A stretch of DNA of 64,000 nt from Ureibacillus acetophenoni (lineage in GTDB: Bacteria > Bacillota > Bacilli > Bacillales_A > Planococcaceae), in contig NZ_OBQC01000008.1 in the NCBI RefSeq assembly GCF_900220965.1, positions 62,001 through 126,000 on the forward strand, written 5' to 3'. Shown here piece after piece: positions 26,943 to 35,748 of this stretch. The notes beneath the pieces were generated by a model, which was not told the DNA's origin, did not search any database, and worked only from the letters and a program-made list of their open reading frames with translations. Numbering within the stretch: the first letter of the stretch is position 1; each line of letters opens with the position of its first letter. The position numbers were made by a program, and so were the translations under genes.

Positions 26943-26965
26943 GAACGCATTAGAGCAATGCGTTC
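26943..26965 (-). terminator. Terminator of the oligopeptidase gene
   Basis: GAACGCATT pairs with AATGCGTTC; on the minus strand GAATTTTTT follows. Confidence 0.8.
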
Positions 26966-26982
26966 ATTTCTTAATATTTTAT

Positions 26983-29037
26983 TTATACTTCTACAGGGAC
27001 TCCAAGCTTATCAAGAATAAATGCATAGCATTCAGCCGCTTCTTTCAAATGGTTAAAACGACCTGAAGCACCAAAATGCCCAGCCCCCATATTTGTTTTT
27101 AGCACAAGGATATTGTTATCTGTTTTCAAGGCTCTTAATTGAGCAACCCATTTTGCAGGTTCCCAATAACCGACTCGCGGGTCATTTAATCCAGTTGTAA
27201 TGTACATATGCGGATAATTTTTCGCTTCAACATTATCATACGGACTATATGATTTCATATAGTGGTATTCATCAGGCTTTCTAGGATCACCCCATTCTTG
27301 CCATTCCAATGTAGTAAGAGGAATCGTTTCGTCTAGCATCGTCGTAACAACATCTACGAACGGCACTTCAGGAACAATTACTTCGAATAGCTCTCCAGCC
27401 ATATTTGCAACGGCACCTACTAGTAAACCACCTGCACTGCCACCACGTGCAGCCATTTTACTGGAATTTGTATAGCCTAGTTCAATTAAATGTTTTGCTG
27501 CAGCAATAAAATCAGTAAATGTATTTCGTTTATGTTCCATTTTCCCATTCATGTACCAACTGCGGCCCATTTCAGAACCACCGCGTACTTGAGCAGTGAC
27601 AAATACAATGCCCTGGTCAAGTAATGGAAGACGGTACGGATCGAAATATGGCTCGCTGTTTGCACCATAGGAACCGTAGCCTGATAAAATCAATGGTGCA
27701 GGTCCATTATCAAGCGCACCTTCACGATAGACAACAGTCATCGGGATTTTTACGCCATCTTCAGCAACTGTCCATAATTGTTCTTGAAGATAATTAGAAA
27801 CTTCATAGTCTCCACTAACAGGTGCAACTTGTAAAACAGTCTTCTCCCCAGTTTGTAAATTCAGCGCATAAGTTGTTTTAGGTGTAATTAATGATTCAAA
27901 GTGAATTAATAATTCTGATGCGTCATAGCTTTGGTTTTCTATAATTGACAATGTATATAGTGGTTCATCCCATTCAAATTGCGTTAATTTATCATCTTTA
28001 AATAACCAAATTTGTGTCAATCCGTTTTCTCGACCTAAAAGAAGCAAAGAGTTTTGGAACGGGTACATTGCCTGAATGAAACGATTTTTGTCATATGGTA
28101 TTAAGCTCTTACGTGAAGATGGATCACTAATAGGGCAGTGAAGGATTTGGAAGTTCAATGCATCCTCGTTCGTCAGAATTAGTAAATCTTCTCCCCAATG
28201 TTCAACATCATATTCTACGCCTTCACGACGTCCATCTATTAACTGTAGTGAAGCCAAAGGTTCTTCGGCGTTAATAAGACGGATTTCAGTTGTCGTACTA
28301 GATCTCGAATAAACATTAATAAACTTTCCACTTTGTGATTTATAGATAAAAAGGGTATAGGTTACATCTTTTTCTTCGTAAAGTAATTCATCATTAGCAA
28401 CATCACTACCTATAAGATGACGCCACAATTGGTATGGTCGTTGCATTTCATCAACAGTAATATAAAAAATGAATTCGCCGCAATGACTCCATTCAATACT
28501 GCTATACAAATAGACATTCGGAATTTTGTCAGGTAATAGTTCGCCTGTTTCCAAATCTTTTATGTGTAATGTATAGCGGTCTGAACCATCCCGGTTTTCC
28601 AAATAGGCTAGTAGTTTATGATCAGTGCTCGTACGACGTTCTGTCACACTTAAATAATCATCCCCAGCAACCAATACATTAAGGTCGAGAATGATTTGTT
28701 CTTTCGCATTTGCAAGAAGCTCACGGTTAGCAGCTTGTTTACGGGCGTAAATTGGATATTGTTTATCTTTATCTAGTCGAGAATAGTAGAAGAATGGCCC
28801 ATGTTGTACCGGAACCTTTACATCAGAATCGGGTACACGGTCTACCATACTTTGATAAATCTGTTCAGTTTGTTTCTCCAGTGGTTTCATGATTTCATCA
28901 TAATACCGATTTTCTTCCTCTAAGTACTGAATAACTTCTGGATTTGTACGGTCTTTTAACCAATAATAATCATCTTCACGACGGTCTCCATGCAATTCAT
29001 GGGTATAAGGAATACGTTTTGCAACAGGTGGTTTCAT
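26983..29037 (-). CDS. ptrB: Oligopeptidase B (S9 prolyl oligopeptidase family)
   Basis: This 684-residue cytoplasmic serine peptidase cleaves short peptides after basic residues. An N-terminal beta-propeller (roughly 60-400) is followed by the alpha/beta-hydrolase domain. The nucleophile is in ARGGSAGGLLVG, the Asp in GLNDPRVGYWEPAKW and the His in GAGHFGASGR. VRGGSEMGRSWY and the beginning RIPYTHELHGDRREDDYYWL are typical of oligopeptidase B rather than prolyl oligopeptidase. Length matches the family (~680-700). The gene is single, with GGAGA before the ATG and a terminator at 26943. Confidence 0.92.
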   Translation of the reverse strand: MKPPVAKRIPYTHELHGDRREDDYYWLKDRTNPEVIQYLEEENRYYDEIMKPLEKQTEQIYQSMVDRVPDSDVKVPVQHGPFFYYSRLDKDKQYPIYARKQAANRELLANAKEQIILDLNVLVAGDDYLSVTERRTSTDHKLLAYLENRDGSDRYTLHIKDLETGELLPDKIPNVYLYSSIEWSHCGEFIFYITVDEMQRPYQLWRHLIGSDVANDELLYEEKDVTYTLFIYKSQSGKFINVYSRSSTTTEIRLINAEEPLASLQLIDGRREGVEYDVEHWGEDLLILTNEDALNFQILHCPISDPSSRKSLIPYDKNRFIQAMYPFQNSLLLLGRENGLTQIWLFKDDKLTQFEWDEPLYTLSIIENQSYDASELLIHFESLITPKTTYALNLQTGEKTVLQVAPVSGDYEVSNYLQEQLWTVAEDGVKIPMTVVYREGALDNGPAPLILSGYGSYGANSEPYFDPYRLPLLDQGIVFVTAQVRGGSEMGRSWYMNGKMEHKRNTFTDFIAAAKHLIELGYTNSSKMAARGGSAGGLLVGAVANMAGELFEVIVPEVPFVDVVTTMLDETIPLTTLEWQEWGDPRKPDEYHYMKSYSPYDNVEAKNYPHMYITTGLNDPRVGYWEPAKWVAQLRALKTDNNILVLKTNMGAGHFGASGRFNHLKEAAECYAFILDKLGVPVEV

Positions 29038-29134
29038 ATATATTCTCCTTTCTAACTTTCTAATGTGAAGTTCGTGAAAGTCTAATTGAATTCCTCTTTT
29101 ATCCTGTAGATTTTAATCTATCTAGGCAAAATAA

Positions 29135-29415
29135 AAGAGCTTGGGACATAAGTAAAAAAGTACAATCGGTCATTCTTTTCCGATTGTACTTTTTGGATAT
29201 AGTATCGTTCGCTTCCGATGCAGGCCTCGCTTTCCGCAGGGAAGCCTTGAGCCGCTTCAAGCTAAAGCTCTGCAGGGTCTCAAGACTGCTTCTATGTCCT
29301 GCAGGAGTCTCAGCCTGCCTCTCCAGCGAACGACTTTCAAATAAAGTTGTGAGCAATATTTTACTATTACAATAACCTTCTGATTGCTGAAGATTATCTT
29401 TTGTCCCAGCCTCTT
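29135..29415. repeat. Nested inverted-repeat intergenic element, GC-richer core
   Basis: The outer arms are AAGAGCTTGGGACA (about 29135-29148) and TGTCCCAGCCTCTT (29402-29415). Inside lie a 15-bp hairpin AAAAAGTACAATCGG/CCGATTGTACTTTTT (29155-29194) and a GC-rich core from CGTTCGCT (29206) to AGCGAACG (29325-29332) containing TCCTGCAGG and TCTGCAGGG words. Similar intergenic elements with TTTCCGC and CCTGCAGGAGTCTC words are common in Bacillales as I recall. The open frames on both strands here look spurious. It fills most of the 397-base gap between ptrB and the acetyltransferase. Confidence 0.75.
29155..29194. terminator. Strong hairpin with T run inside the repeat element
   Basis: A 15-bp perfect stem ending in TTTTT on the plus strand, and AAAAA before it, can terminate in either direction. 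Confidence 0.65.
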
Positions 29416-29434
29416 ACAAATACTATATTCTCTT

Positions 29435-30691
29435 TTAAAAAGCTGTCATACAAATTGGTTTATTAAATGAACTAAATATAGAATTTAATGTCTCCAAGTA
29501 GGTAGAGTCGCTAATCTCAATCTTGCTAAACATATATAATTGTTTAAGTGATATAACTCCCATTAATAAAGAAGATAGTTCGGCAATATCAATTTTTACT
29601 TCTACTTGAACATCAGCATTTTCTATAACTTCCAGTAATCCGTCTTTAACCTGTAGTACTAGCTCCCCTTGGTTGTTAGGGAAGAAGGAATCGGTAACTG
29701 TTAGTTTCACTTTCAAGTCAGGTGATAATAGTTTGCGATGACTAATTTGTTGGATAAAGCCTTTCACATCAATGATACGGTACATTAACCCAATTCCTGA
29801 AGTAGCACTTGGATGATATACGCTAGGAATTAACTCAGTAGAGCCGTTGCGAGCATCATCTACTAGGAATCGAACAGCTTCATCCTGGGTGTTCCATTCA
29901 ATTCGGTGAACTTGATCGGCTTGGCTATTTAAAAATGTGCTAAGCTCTACTAATGCTTCGGGTGTTTCATAAATCCATTCTTTAATCACTAATTTGTTGA
30001 GCATAAAGTTAGTTTCGCTCTGTTTTCTAAAAGTAAAAACAATGTACCCTTGTATCTTATTATTCTTTCTAAAAGCAACAATGCGATTTTCAGCATTTTT
30101 AAACAAAGCTTGCCATTCATATTCTGTTTTATAAAACATACCATGATTACTTTCAACAAAACGCTTATAGGAAGCTTTTAATAGCTCCAAATCTTCTTCC
30201 TTTGTATAGAATAGATGCTCTTTTGTAGGTCCTTTTGGAAAGCTAGATGGCTCTAGGAAGTATTGGTATATGCTAGATCCATAGCCAAATCCCATTTTCT
30301 TATAAAAATCAGGTCTGAAAGGGTACAAAGCTACGATATTGACTCCTTTTTCCTTAAACATTTGAAAAAACTGTTCAATCAATTCTTTTGCAGCACGCTC
30401 TTTTTTATGCAACAAATCCACTGCAACTAAACCGACGCCACCAATTTCCGCTTTTTTAGAGAATAAGTTCATTTCATAGTAATGTATACGCATCCCTGCA
30501 ATTAGCTGCTGATCTCTGAACAAACCGAAGAAATCAACTGCAGGATCGTCATGTTGCTTATTCATTAAAAACTCTTTAAACTTTTGCTTTTCTTGTGGTG
30601 TATTTGCAAGTATTCCTGGATATGCATTAGCTACAATATCTACGAACTTTTCAAACTCACTTACATTAACTAACTTTCTTATTTCTCCCAT
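29435..30691 (-). CDS. GNAT acetyltransferase of the Eis type
   Basis: This 418-residue protein has two GNAT-like halves and a C-terminal SCP2/sterol-carrier-like domain, the layout of Eis-family N-acetyltransferases that form hexamers and acetylate amines. The N-terminal GNAT part shows IGGVGLVAVDLLHKKERAAKEL (acetyl-CoA loop) and LYPFRPDFYKKMGFGYGS, while the last ~110 residues (LLSPDLKVKLTVTDSFFPNNQ) match SCP2. The start is ATG 30691 (MGEIRKL) with GGGGA at 30699-30703; the frame is open upstream. The acceptor substrate is unknown; aminoglycosides are possible for Eis homologues, but nothing here proves that. Confidence 0.85.
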   Translation of the reverse strand: MGEIRKLVNVSEFEKFVDIVANAYPGILANTPQEKQKFKEFLMNKQHDDPAVDFFGLFRDQQLIAGMRIHYYEMNLFSKKAEIGGVGLVAVDLLHKKERAAKELIEQFFQMFKEKGVNIVALYPFRPDFYKKMGFGYGSSIYQYFLEPSSFPKGPTKEHLFYTKEEDLELLKASYKRFVESNHGMFYKTEYEWQALFKNAENRIVAFRKNNKIQGYIVFTFRKQSETNFMLNKLVIKEWIYETPEALVELSTFLNSQADQVHRIEWNTQDEAVRFLVDDARNGSTELIPSVYHPSATSGIGLMYRIIDVKGFIQQISHRKLLSPDLKVKLTVTDSFFPNNQGELVLQVKDGLLEVIENADVQVEVKIDIAELSSLLMGVISLKQLYMFSKIEISDSTYLETLNSIFSSFNKPICMTAF

Positions 30692-30846
30692 CCAAAATTC
30701 CCCCTTTACTTCTACCAATAATATAAATTTCTACTTATTAACAGGCAATAATAAAATAGTTTTATATAAAATGTTTTAAACTCTCTTAAAAATATAAAAA
30801 ATTTTTTTTGTAATATTATGACGTGAGACCATTTCAAAAAATCATT

Positions 30847-30875
30847 TTGACAATTCTAACTTGTATAAATATGAT
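30847..30875 (+). promoter_or_regulatory. Near-consensus sigma-A promoter with long leader
   Basis: TTGACA (30847-30852), a 17-base spacer and TATGAT (30870-30875). It lies about 300 bases before the gene at 31178. In the leader, AAAGAGGTGG precedes either GTG 31089 (14 codons) or the start-stop ATGTAA at 31099. The rest of 30692-31177 holds nothing recognisable. Confidence 0.75.
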
Positions 30876-31177
30876 TTAATGTAGAATTTTGTCGAATTTC
30901 TAGCTTTGACGGAATCTAACTATTATGGAATTATTTAATTACAGCCTCGCAATAACTCTTAAAACAACAACACATTCAATTTCTACCTAAGATTTTTAAA
31001 ATCCAAACTATGTAAATATTTGTTAGATTATGTGCATTTATTTTTTCTCATCTTTATTTTCTATAACAATTGAAATTAATTGAAAGAGGTGGTGCACTAT
31101 GTAAAATACTTTGATCCATTCTGTATTTTGTAACTATGAATTCAGTGGGAATATTCGTAGAAAAAGGAGTATAAATA

Positions 31178-31492
31178 ATGGGACACGATATTTTTGGATT
31201 TAACAAAGCAGGAAAAGAAATAGCATATGCACGATTTAGCATGGGGAATCATCATGCTGCAATACTTTATACAATACTGGATGCAAATAAGTACAATGCA
31301 GGAGTTAGTGGTTCTGCAGACAGTTCTACGTATTCAGTAGAACAAATTGAAAAAGCATTAAATGAATTCAAGGAATCATATCTAAAAGATTCCTCAATGA
31401 TCAATTGGAATCATGAACAAATCTTAAATTTTATTCAAAGTTGTTTAGCAACCGCCAAAAAAGAGGGACATGTTAAAGTGTACTTTGGATAG
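31178..31492 (+). CDS. Small conserved protein of unknown function
   Basis: This 104-residue soluble protein is one I cannot place in a named family. It begins MGHDIFGFNKAGKEIAYARF, has a Ser/Gly-rich middle (GVSGSADSSTYS), and ends with two helices and KEGHVKVYFG. AAAAGGAG precedes the ATG at a good distance, and codon use is like its neighbours, so I take it as real. A near-consensus promoter lies 300 bases upstream. The next gene is in the same direction about 290 bases on; no clear terminator lies between them. Confidence 0.6.
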   Translation: MGHDIFGFNKAGKEIAYARFSMGNHHAAILYTILDANKYNAGVSGSADSSTYSVEQIEKALNEFKESYLKDSSMINWNHEQILNFIQSCLATAKKEGHVKVYFG

Positions 31493-31783
31493 TCGATGAA
31501 AACCTGAAAGCCAATTGAGCAAGCAGTTTAGATAGACCACATTATGCATTTATTTATCATCATCTCCGTTAATCTTATCGTTTACTCACTATTCCCCAAA
31601 ATTAACATCAAATTAGAAATACTTTCAATTAGACAAACAGCAAGAAAATACTACTTATGTGTCTTTTGCAATCAAGGAAATGTAAACTGGTTTTTATATG
31701 ACACACCAACCCGTTATAAGCTATCATTAGAAAGAAATGGCCAGCCGTAAGACAACATATTAATTATTAGCGAGGATAAAATA

Positions 31784-33331
31784 GTGGGAAATATAATTCA
31801 ATTAGAAATAGTACTCCAGGACTTTGAATCTGAAGTAAATCGTGTGCTTGAAATTGATGAACATATGACATTTGAACAATTATTTGATGCAATTGATATT
31901 TTGTTCGACCTTTCAGACTTACAATCTTATTTATTCCACATTAAAAGAAGTAAAGGTCTTCTAAATGATACTTATATTGGTGTGGATTTGGATGGAACAT
32001 TTTTTGTCGACGAGGATGAAATTCTTGAGGATGAAAATGAAGATTTATGCGATTATCTAATAAATGAAATGGATTATGCTGAACTGACAATCGGAGATGA
32101 TGATCTTTCATTTTTAATAACGGTTAAAAAGAGAATAAGTCCAAAGAAAACAATAAATTATCCACGTTGTATTGCGGGGATAGGATATATAGATCAACCG
32201 GGAATTACGATAAATTTAAAAGAAATTTCTGAGGATCTTAGTTTTTTACCATTCATAGATGATGAGATGATAGATGAATTATTCGGAGATGAGTTTGAAA
32301 ATCTTGAGCATGAATTACAAAAAGCCGTTCAAATACCAACAAATTGGAATGATTTATTTGATGTAGCTGATGAATTAAAACAACTAAAACCATGGGAATA
32401 TCTTAAGGATTATCAAGTCATTGTGGTTGAGCACCCTGAAACAGAAATCATGTTATTTATCAGTGTACTTGGAGCGGGTGGACAAGAGTTTGGTCTGGCG
32501 ATCTATACAGGGGAAAGTGGGCGCAAGGCATTAGAAAACATATACCTTGATAACATAACAGAAGATTATTATTTTGATATTCAAAGTTTAAATGTATCAT
32601 ATGTCAATCGAGATGAGTTATCAAATGAGGACTACAATCTAATAAAATCACAGGGACTAAGCTACCGTGGAAAGAAAAACTGGATTCAGTTTAGATCCTA
32701 TATTCCAGGGAAGTTCCCATGGATTCCTGATGGATTTGAAACAGAATTACTATTGTATGCGATGAAAGAAACGATTGAAGTAATCAATGAGTGTAAAAAT
32801 GGATGGACAGTACCTGACTTACCTATTGGTGATTATTACTTCAGACAAAAAATCATTGTGAAAGGTCAAATGGAATTGAATGAACAGATTATTAGTTTCA
32901 ATTCAGTGGAAGATGAAGGGTTTTATCCTGTATTCATTGAAATTTCTGAGTTTGAAGTAAAACAACTAGCTAAGAAGAAAGTAAACAACCAAGAAATTGA
33001 GTTCGACGCATTTTATTTACCCCAGGCCATTCAAGCTGAAGCAGGGGAACGTCCATACTATCCGTTAATGATATTAACTATCGATCGTCACTCAGAATTA
33101 GTTATCCATGAGGAATTAATTCCGTTACAAAAAATTCCACCAATTGTACAAGCAGCATTTTTCGAGACGTTAAAAGCACTACCTACATTACCTCGCAAAG
33201 TAATCGTTTCGAAAGAAATCTATTCATATATAGCTACGCTAGCTAAAAATCTGAATATACAAGTAGTGGAGGATAAATTAAAGGCAATTCCAACTTTCCG
33301 ATCTTATTTAAGAGGACATGAAATTTTGTAG
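31784..33331 (+). CDS. PRiA4_ORF3-like domain protein
   Basis: This 515-residue acidic cytoplasmic protein is of unknown role. Residues about 1-95 (IIQLEIVLQDFESEVNRVLEI, FDAIDILFDLSDLQSYLFHI) resemble the plasmid pRiA4b ORF-3 domain. The middle third is unrecognised but has a conserved look (VIVVEHPETEIMLFISVLGAGG, IPGKFPWIPD). The last ~110 residues (LPTLPRKVIVSKEIYSYIATLAKNL) resemble the DUF6930 type. There is no signal peptide or membrane segment. The start is GTG 31784, with GAGGA at 31772-31776. Domain matches are from memory of family patterns and should be checked by profile search. Confidence 0.65.
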   Translation: MGNIIQLEIVLQDFESEVNRVLEIDEHMTFEQLFDAIDILFDLSDLQSYLFHIKRSKGLLNDTYIGVDLDGTFFVDEDEILEDENEDLCDYLINEMDYAELTIGDDDLSFLITVKKRISPKKTINYPRCIAGIGYIDQPGITINLKEISEDLSFLPFIDDEMIDELFGDEFENLEHELQKAVQIPTNWNDLFDVADELKQLKPWEYLKDYQVIVVEHPETEIMLFISVLGAGGQEFGLAIYTGESGRKALENIYLDNITEDYYFDIQSLNVSYVNRDELSNEDYNLIKSQGLSYRGKKNWIQFRSYIPGKFPWIPDGFETELLLYAMKETIEVINECKNGWTVPDLPIGDYYFRQKIIVKGQMELNEQIISFNSVEDEGFYPVFIEISEFEVKQLAKKKVNNQEIEFDAFYLPQAIQAEAGERPYYPLMILTIDRHSELVIHEELIPLQKIPPIVQAAFFETLKALPTLPRKVIVSKEIYSYIATLAKNLNIQVVEDKLKAIPTFRSYLRGHEIL

Positions 33332-33493
33332 ATGATGTGTGAATCAGGTATATTTAATACACACTGTGAGAGCAAATTTTGAGAATAATTAGTTTTGAAC
33401 AGATTAGTTTTTCAATTCGTTTCCAAAAAAAACGAACTAAGAGTTCCAGTCAAGTTCTTTAAAGATAAGAATAAATATTATAAACATGTATTT

Positions 33494-33535
33494 AAAACGA
33501 GGGAGACCAGCTAGATGCGGGTCTTCCTCGTTTTA
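33494..33535. terminator. Bidirectional terminator between convergent genes
   Basis: AAAACGAGG and CCTCGTTTT form the outer stem, AGACC and GGTCT the inner stem. It ends six bases before the stop of the minus-strand gene. Confidence 0.85.
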
Positions 33536-33540
33536 TCGCA

Positions 33541-34161
33541 TTAAAGATTTTTCAATTCTTTTTCCAATTGTTTAATTTCATCATTTAATGCTGTCATCTC
33601 TTTTGTAAGTTTTTTCTTCATTTGATCATTATCCAGGTTTTTTGCAAACTCTTCTAATTTAGCATCTAAACGATTTTTCTTATTTGCTAAATCTTCTTGT
33701 AATTGTTGTTTTCTATTTTTTAGGTTGATATTATTTTTTTCGTTTTGAAGCTTATCGATTTTTTGTTGATAATGCTCAATTTGTTGATCAATAGATTGTT
33801 CAGTTAATGCTTTAGGTTCTGTGAAAAATGGGTGATCTAATAGGAAGGAGTTTCGATTGTTGAAAAATCGATTTGTTTCTTGAAACAATTGTTGAAACGA
33901 ACTATGGAATTTGTCTAACTCATTTTCAAAATTAGAAATAAATTTATTGTTAGAAGTTAATTCATTCCAGGCAAGATCGAACGCCTTTTGGTCGTTGTTC
34001 TTCACAGCTTCTTCTAACTTATTTCGTAATACATCAAAAGTTTTATCATCTATAACGTTCGTTGAAAAGCGATAAAACCCACCATTTGGGGCTTTTATCT
34101 CCAATATTTTTTGACCATTCAACATAGGGTTGTTGAAATGTTTATTGAAAAATGGAAACAT
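33541..34161 (-). CDS. Coiled-coil protein under probable CtsR control
   Basis: This 206-residue cytoplasmic protein is unknown to me. The first ~50 residues look globular (KILEIKAPNGGFYRFSTNVIDD), then a Phe- and Asn-rich helix region (FQQLFQETNRFFNNRN), and from about residue 120 to the end an unbroken Glu/Lys/Gln/Leu coiled coil of around 85 residues. There is no membrane segment or cysteine. GGAGG precedes the ATG. Its promoter (34240-34269) lies between two CtsR operator-like sites, as at clp and class III heat-shock genes, so a chaperone-adaptor or protein quality-control role is a reasonable guess. No known CtsR-regulon member matches it as far as I can tell. Confidence 0.7.
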   Translation of the reverse strand: MFPFFNKHFNNPMLNGQKILEIKAPNGGFYRFSTNVIDDKTFDVLRNKLEEAVKNNDQKAFDLAWNELTSNNKFISNFENELDKFHSSFQQLFQETNRFFNNRNSFLLDHPFFTEPKALTEQSIDQQIEHYQQKIDKLQNEKNNINLKNRKQQLQEDLANKKNRLDAKLEEFAKNLDNDQMKKKLTKEMTALNDEIKQLEKELKNL

Positions 34162-34212
34162 ATTAAAAACCTCCTAAATGATTTTTGTATATAAAAGGTC
34201 ACTCCATTTGAC

Positions 34213-34229
34213 TTTGACTAACTTTGACC
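34213..34229 (-). promoter_or_regulatory. CtsR box 1
   Basis: On the plus strand TTTGACT-AAC-TTTGACC: both heptads fit the CtsR heptad RGTCAAA with the correct three-base spacing (only the middle spacer base differs from the NAN consensus). An extra TTTGACT half-site abuts at 34207. It lies just downstream of the predicted transcription start. Confidence 0.8.
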
Positions 34230-34239
34230 TTTCGAGATT

Positions 34240-34269
34240 ATAATAACTCCTTTAAATATTATCTGTCAA
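34240..34269 (-). promoter_or_regulatory. Sigma-A promoter flanked by CtsR boxes
   Basis: On the minus strand a perfect TTGACA (34269-34264), 18-base spacer and TATTAT (34245-34240). The CtsR boxes lie on either side. Confidence 0.75.
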
Positions 34270-34276
34270 TAATTAA

Positions 34277-34293
34277 TTTGACCATTTTTGACT
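34277..34293 (-). promoter_or_regulatory. CtsR box 2
   Basis: On the plus strand TTTGACC-ATT-TTTGACT; in reverse AGTCAAAAATGGTCAAA, a full match to the CtsR consensus RGTCAAANANRGTCAAA. It lies directly upstream of the -35. Confidence 0.85.
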
Positions 34294-34409
34294 ATTTGTT
34301 TAAAGTTTGAGAATCTAGATGTTAGTGATTATTAATACTTCCACTAAAAACATAAATATGTGGTTTATAAACAATATTAATTTTAAGCTTATATAAGAGG
34401 AGGGATTTA

Positions 34410-34988
34410 ATGGATTTGATTGAAAAGGCGATCATCTATTCTTCGAAAGCTCATAGAAATCAGATGAGGAAGGGGTCAGATATCCCTTATATTACACATC
34501 CATTTGCGGTGGGAATGTTATTGCAAAAAGCTAATTGCTCAGAAGAAGTAATCGTGGCAGGGATCTTACATGATACATTGGAAGATACTGAGGCAACTTA
34601 TGGGGATTTGAAAGGAAATTTTGGTGCTCAAGTGGCAAACCTTGTTGTGGCGGCATCTGAGAATGATAAATCTCAGTCCTGGGAAGTTAGAAAGCAACAT
34701 ACGATTGACCAGTTAAAGGATGTATCTTTAGAAGAGTTACAAGTGATTGTTGCAGATAAATTGCATAATTTAAGGTCAATTAGAATTGACCTAAATTTAC
34801 AGGGGGAGTCGATCTGGCAACGATTTAAACGGGGTAAATACCATCAACATTGGTATTATGCCAATATCGTAAAAGTATTAACTTCTAGGAAAGAAGAGTT
34901 CAACCTTATTAATGAATTGGAGTTAGAAGTAAAAGAAGTTTTTGGTTCATTAGAGAGTCTTTCAATACAAGATATAGATAACGTATAA
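34410..34988 (+). CDS. HD-domain protein, small alarmone hydrolase-like
   Basis: This 192-residue cytoplasmic metal-dependent phosphohydrolase has the HD pattern of RelA/SpoT and MESH1: HRNQMRKGSDIPYITHPFAV (first His), GILHDTLEDT (His-Asp and the Glu-Asp catalytic pair) and ADKLHNLRSI (final Asp). No synthetase or TGS domain is present and the length fits a stand-alone (p)ppGpp hydrolase; other nucleotide substrates are possible. The promoter region is shared with the divergent CtsR-boxed gene, so both may respond to the same stress, although the CtsR boxes are placed around the other promoter. GAGGAGG precedes the ATG. Confidence 0.85.
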   Translation: MDLIEKAIIYSSKAHRNQMRKGSDIPYITHPFAVGMLLQKANCSEEVIVAGILHDTLEDTEATYGDLKGNFGAQVANLVVAASENDKSQSWEVRKQHTIDQLKDVSLEELQVIVADKLHNLRSIRIDLNLQGESIWQRFKRGKYHQHWYYANIVKVLTSRKEEFNLINELELEVKEVFGSLESLSIQDIDNV

Positions 34989-35090
34989 ACTGAAAAGGGG
35001 AGCATTCCGACTCCTATTTTTTCCTACGAAGTTAACCCTACATTCTAATGGATTAATTTGAATTCATTTGATGTCGAGTGAAATTAAAAA

Positions 35091-35130
35091 AGCCCTTGAA
35101 TACCCTAGCATCATAAGGTGTTTAAGGGCT
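35091..35130 (-). terminator. Terminator of the minus-strand gene at 35149
   Basis: AGCCCTTGAATACC pairs with GGTGTTTAAGGGCT; TTTTTAATTT follows on the minus strand. Confidence 0.85.
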
Positions 35131-35148
35131 GAACAGTAATAAGTTGAT

Positions 35149-35556
35149 TTATCGCCAACGCAATACTATTAATAATTGACAACATTCTATATTAGCTGAT
35201 TTAAATTCTAATCGTAAACCATCCGGATTAAAGTACATAGTAACATCAGAGTTAACCCCGCTTGATTTAATTAGTCGTTGAACTTCATCGCGATTATTGC
35301 GCTGCGCAGCATCCATAACTTGTGTACAAAAATCTTTAGAAGTTGCAAATCTCTGAACTAATTTGTTAGCATCGGCCATTAGTTGCTGAGATTGATTTGC
35401 AGATTGATATAGGCGATCTGGATCTACTGGTGGATATCCATCTTGCCTTTGGGCGGTATGATTTAAAAATTGTGGATTCATTGTTAAGTGTGTTTGTGCA
35501 GTGGGATATGAGGGATATGGGTAAGGATTACGATGATAATGATAGAAATAATACAC
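35149..35556 (-). CDS. Small Tyr/Pro-rich protein, possibly spore-associated
   Basis: This 135-residue protein is unknown. The N-terminus is rich in Tyr, His and Pro (YYFYHYHRNPYPYPSYP), the middle is polar with many Gln and Asn, and the C-terminal half (LVQRFATSKDFCTQVMDAAQ, then GVNSDVTMYFNPDGLRLEF) looks globular with three cysteines. Tyr/Pro-rich leaders of this kind are common among spore coat and inner-spore proteins of Bacilli, so that is the best guess, not a proof. The start is GTG 35556 with GGAGG seven bases before; no ATG fits. A terminator follows at 35091. Confidence 0.6.
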   Translation of the reverse strand: MYYFYHYHRNPYPYPSYPTAQTHLTMNPQFLNHTAQRQDGYPPVDPDRLYQSANQSQQLMADANKLVQRFATSKDFCTQVMDAAQRNNRDEVQRLIKSSGVNSDVTMYFNPDGLRLEFKSANIECCQLLIVLRWR

Positions 35557-35748
35557 AATTGTGCCTCCTTCCAAGGTAAGGTACTACTTCAAGATTATGC
35601 CGTGATACTTAACTACTCTAGGCCAAAAACTACAGGTTTTCCTTTTTTAATCCCCCCATTTGGATTGTTTTTCCTTTTTGCTTGTCTTACTCTTAACATT
35701 CTAGGCATTTGGTGCATATAACTGAATATATTTGTTATAGAAGGTGAG

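Noticed and set aside
29099-29375. Small genes on both strands in the GC-rich element
   Set aside because: They lie inside an inverted-repeat element, lack ribosome binding sites, and the translations are low-complexity.
31544-31750. 68-codon plus-strand gene
   Set aside because: No ribosome binding site, unusual composition, and no protein-like features.
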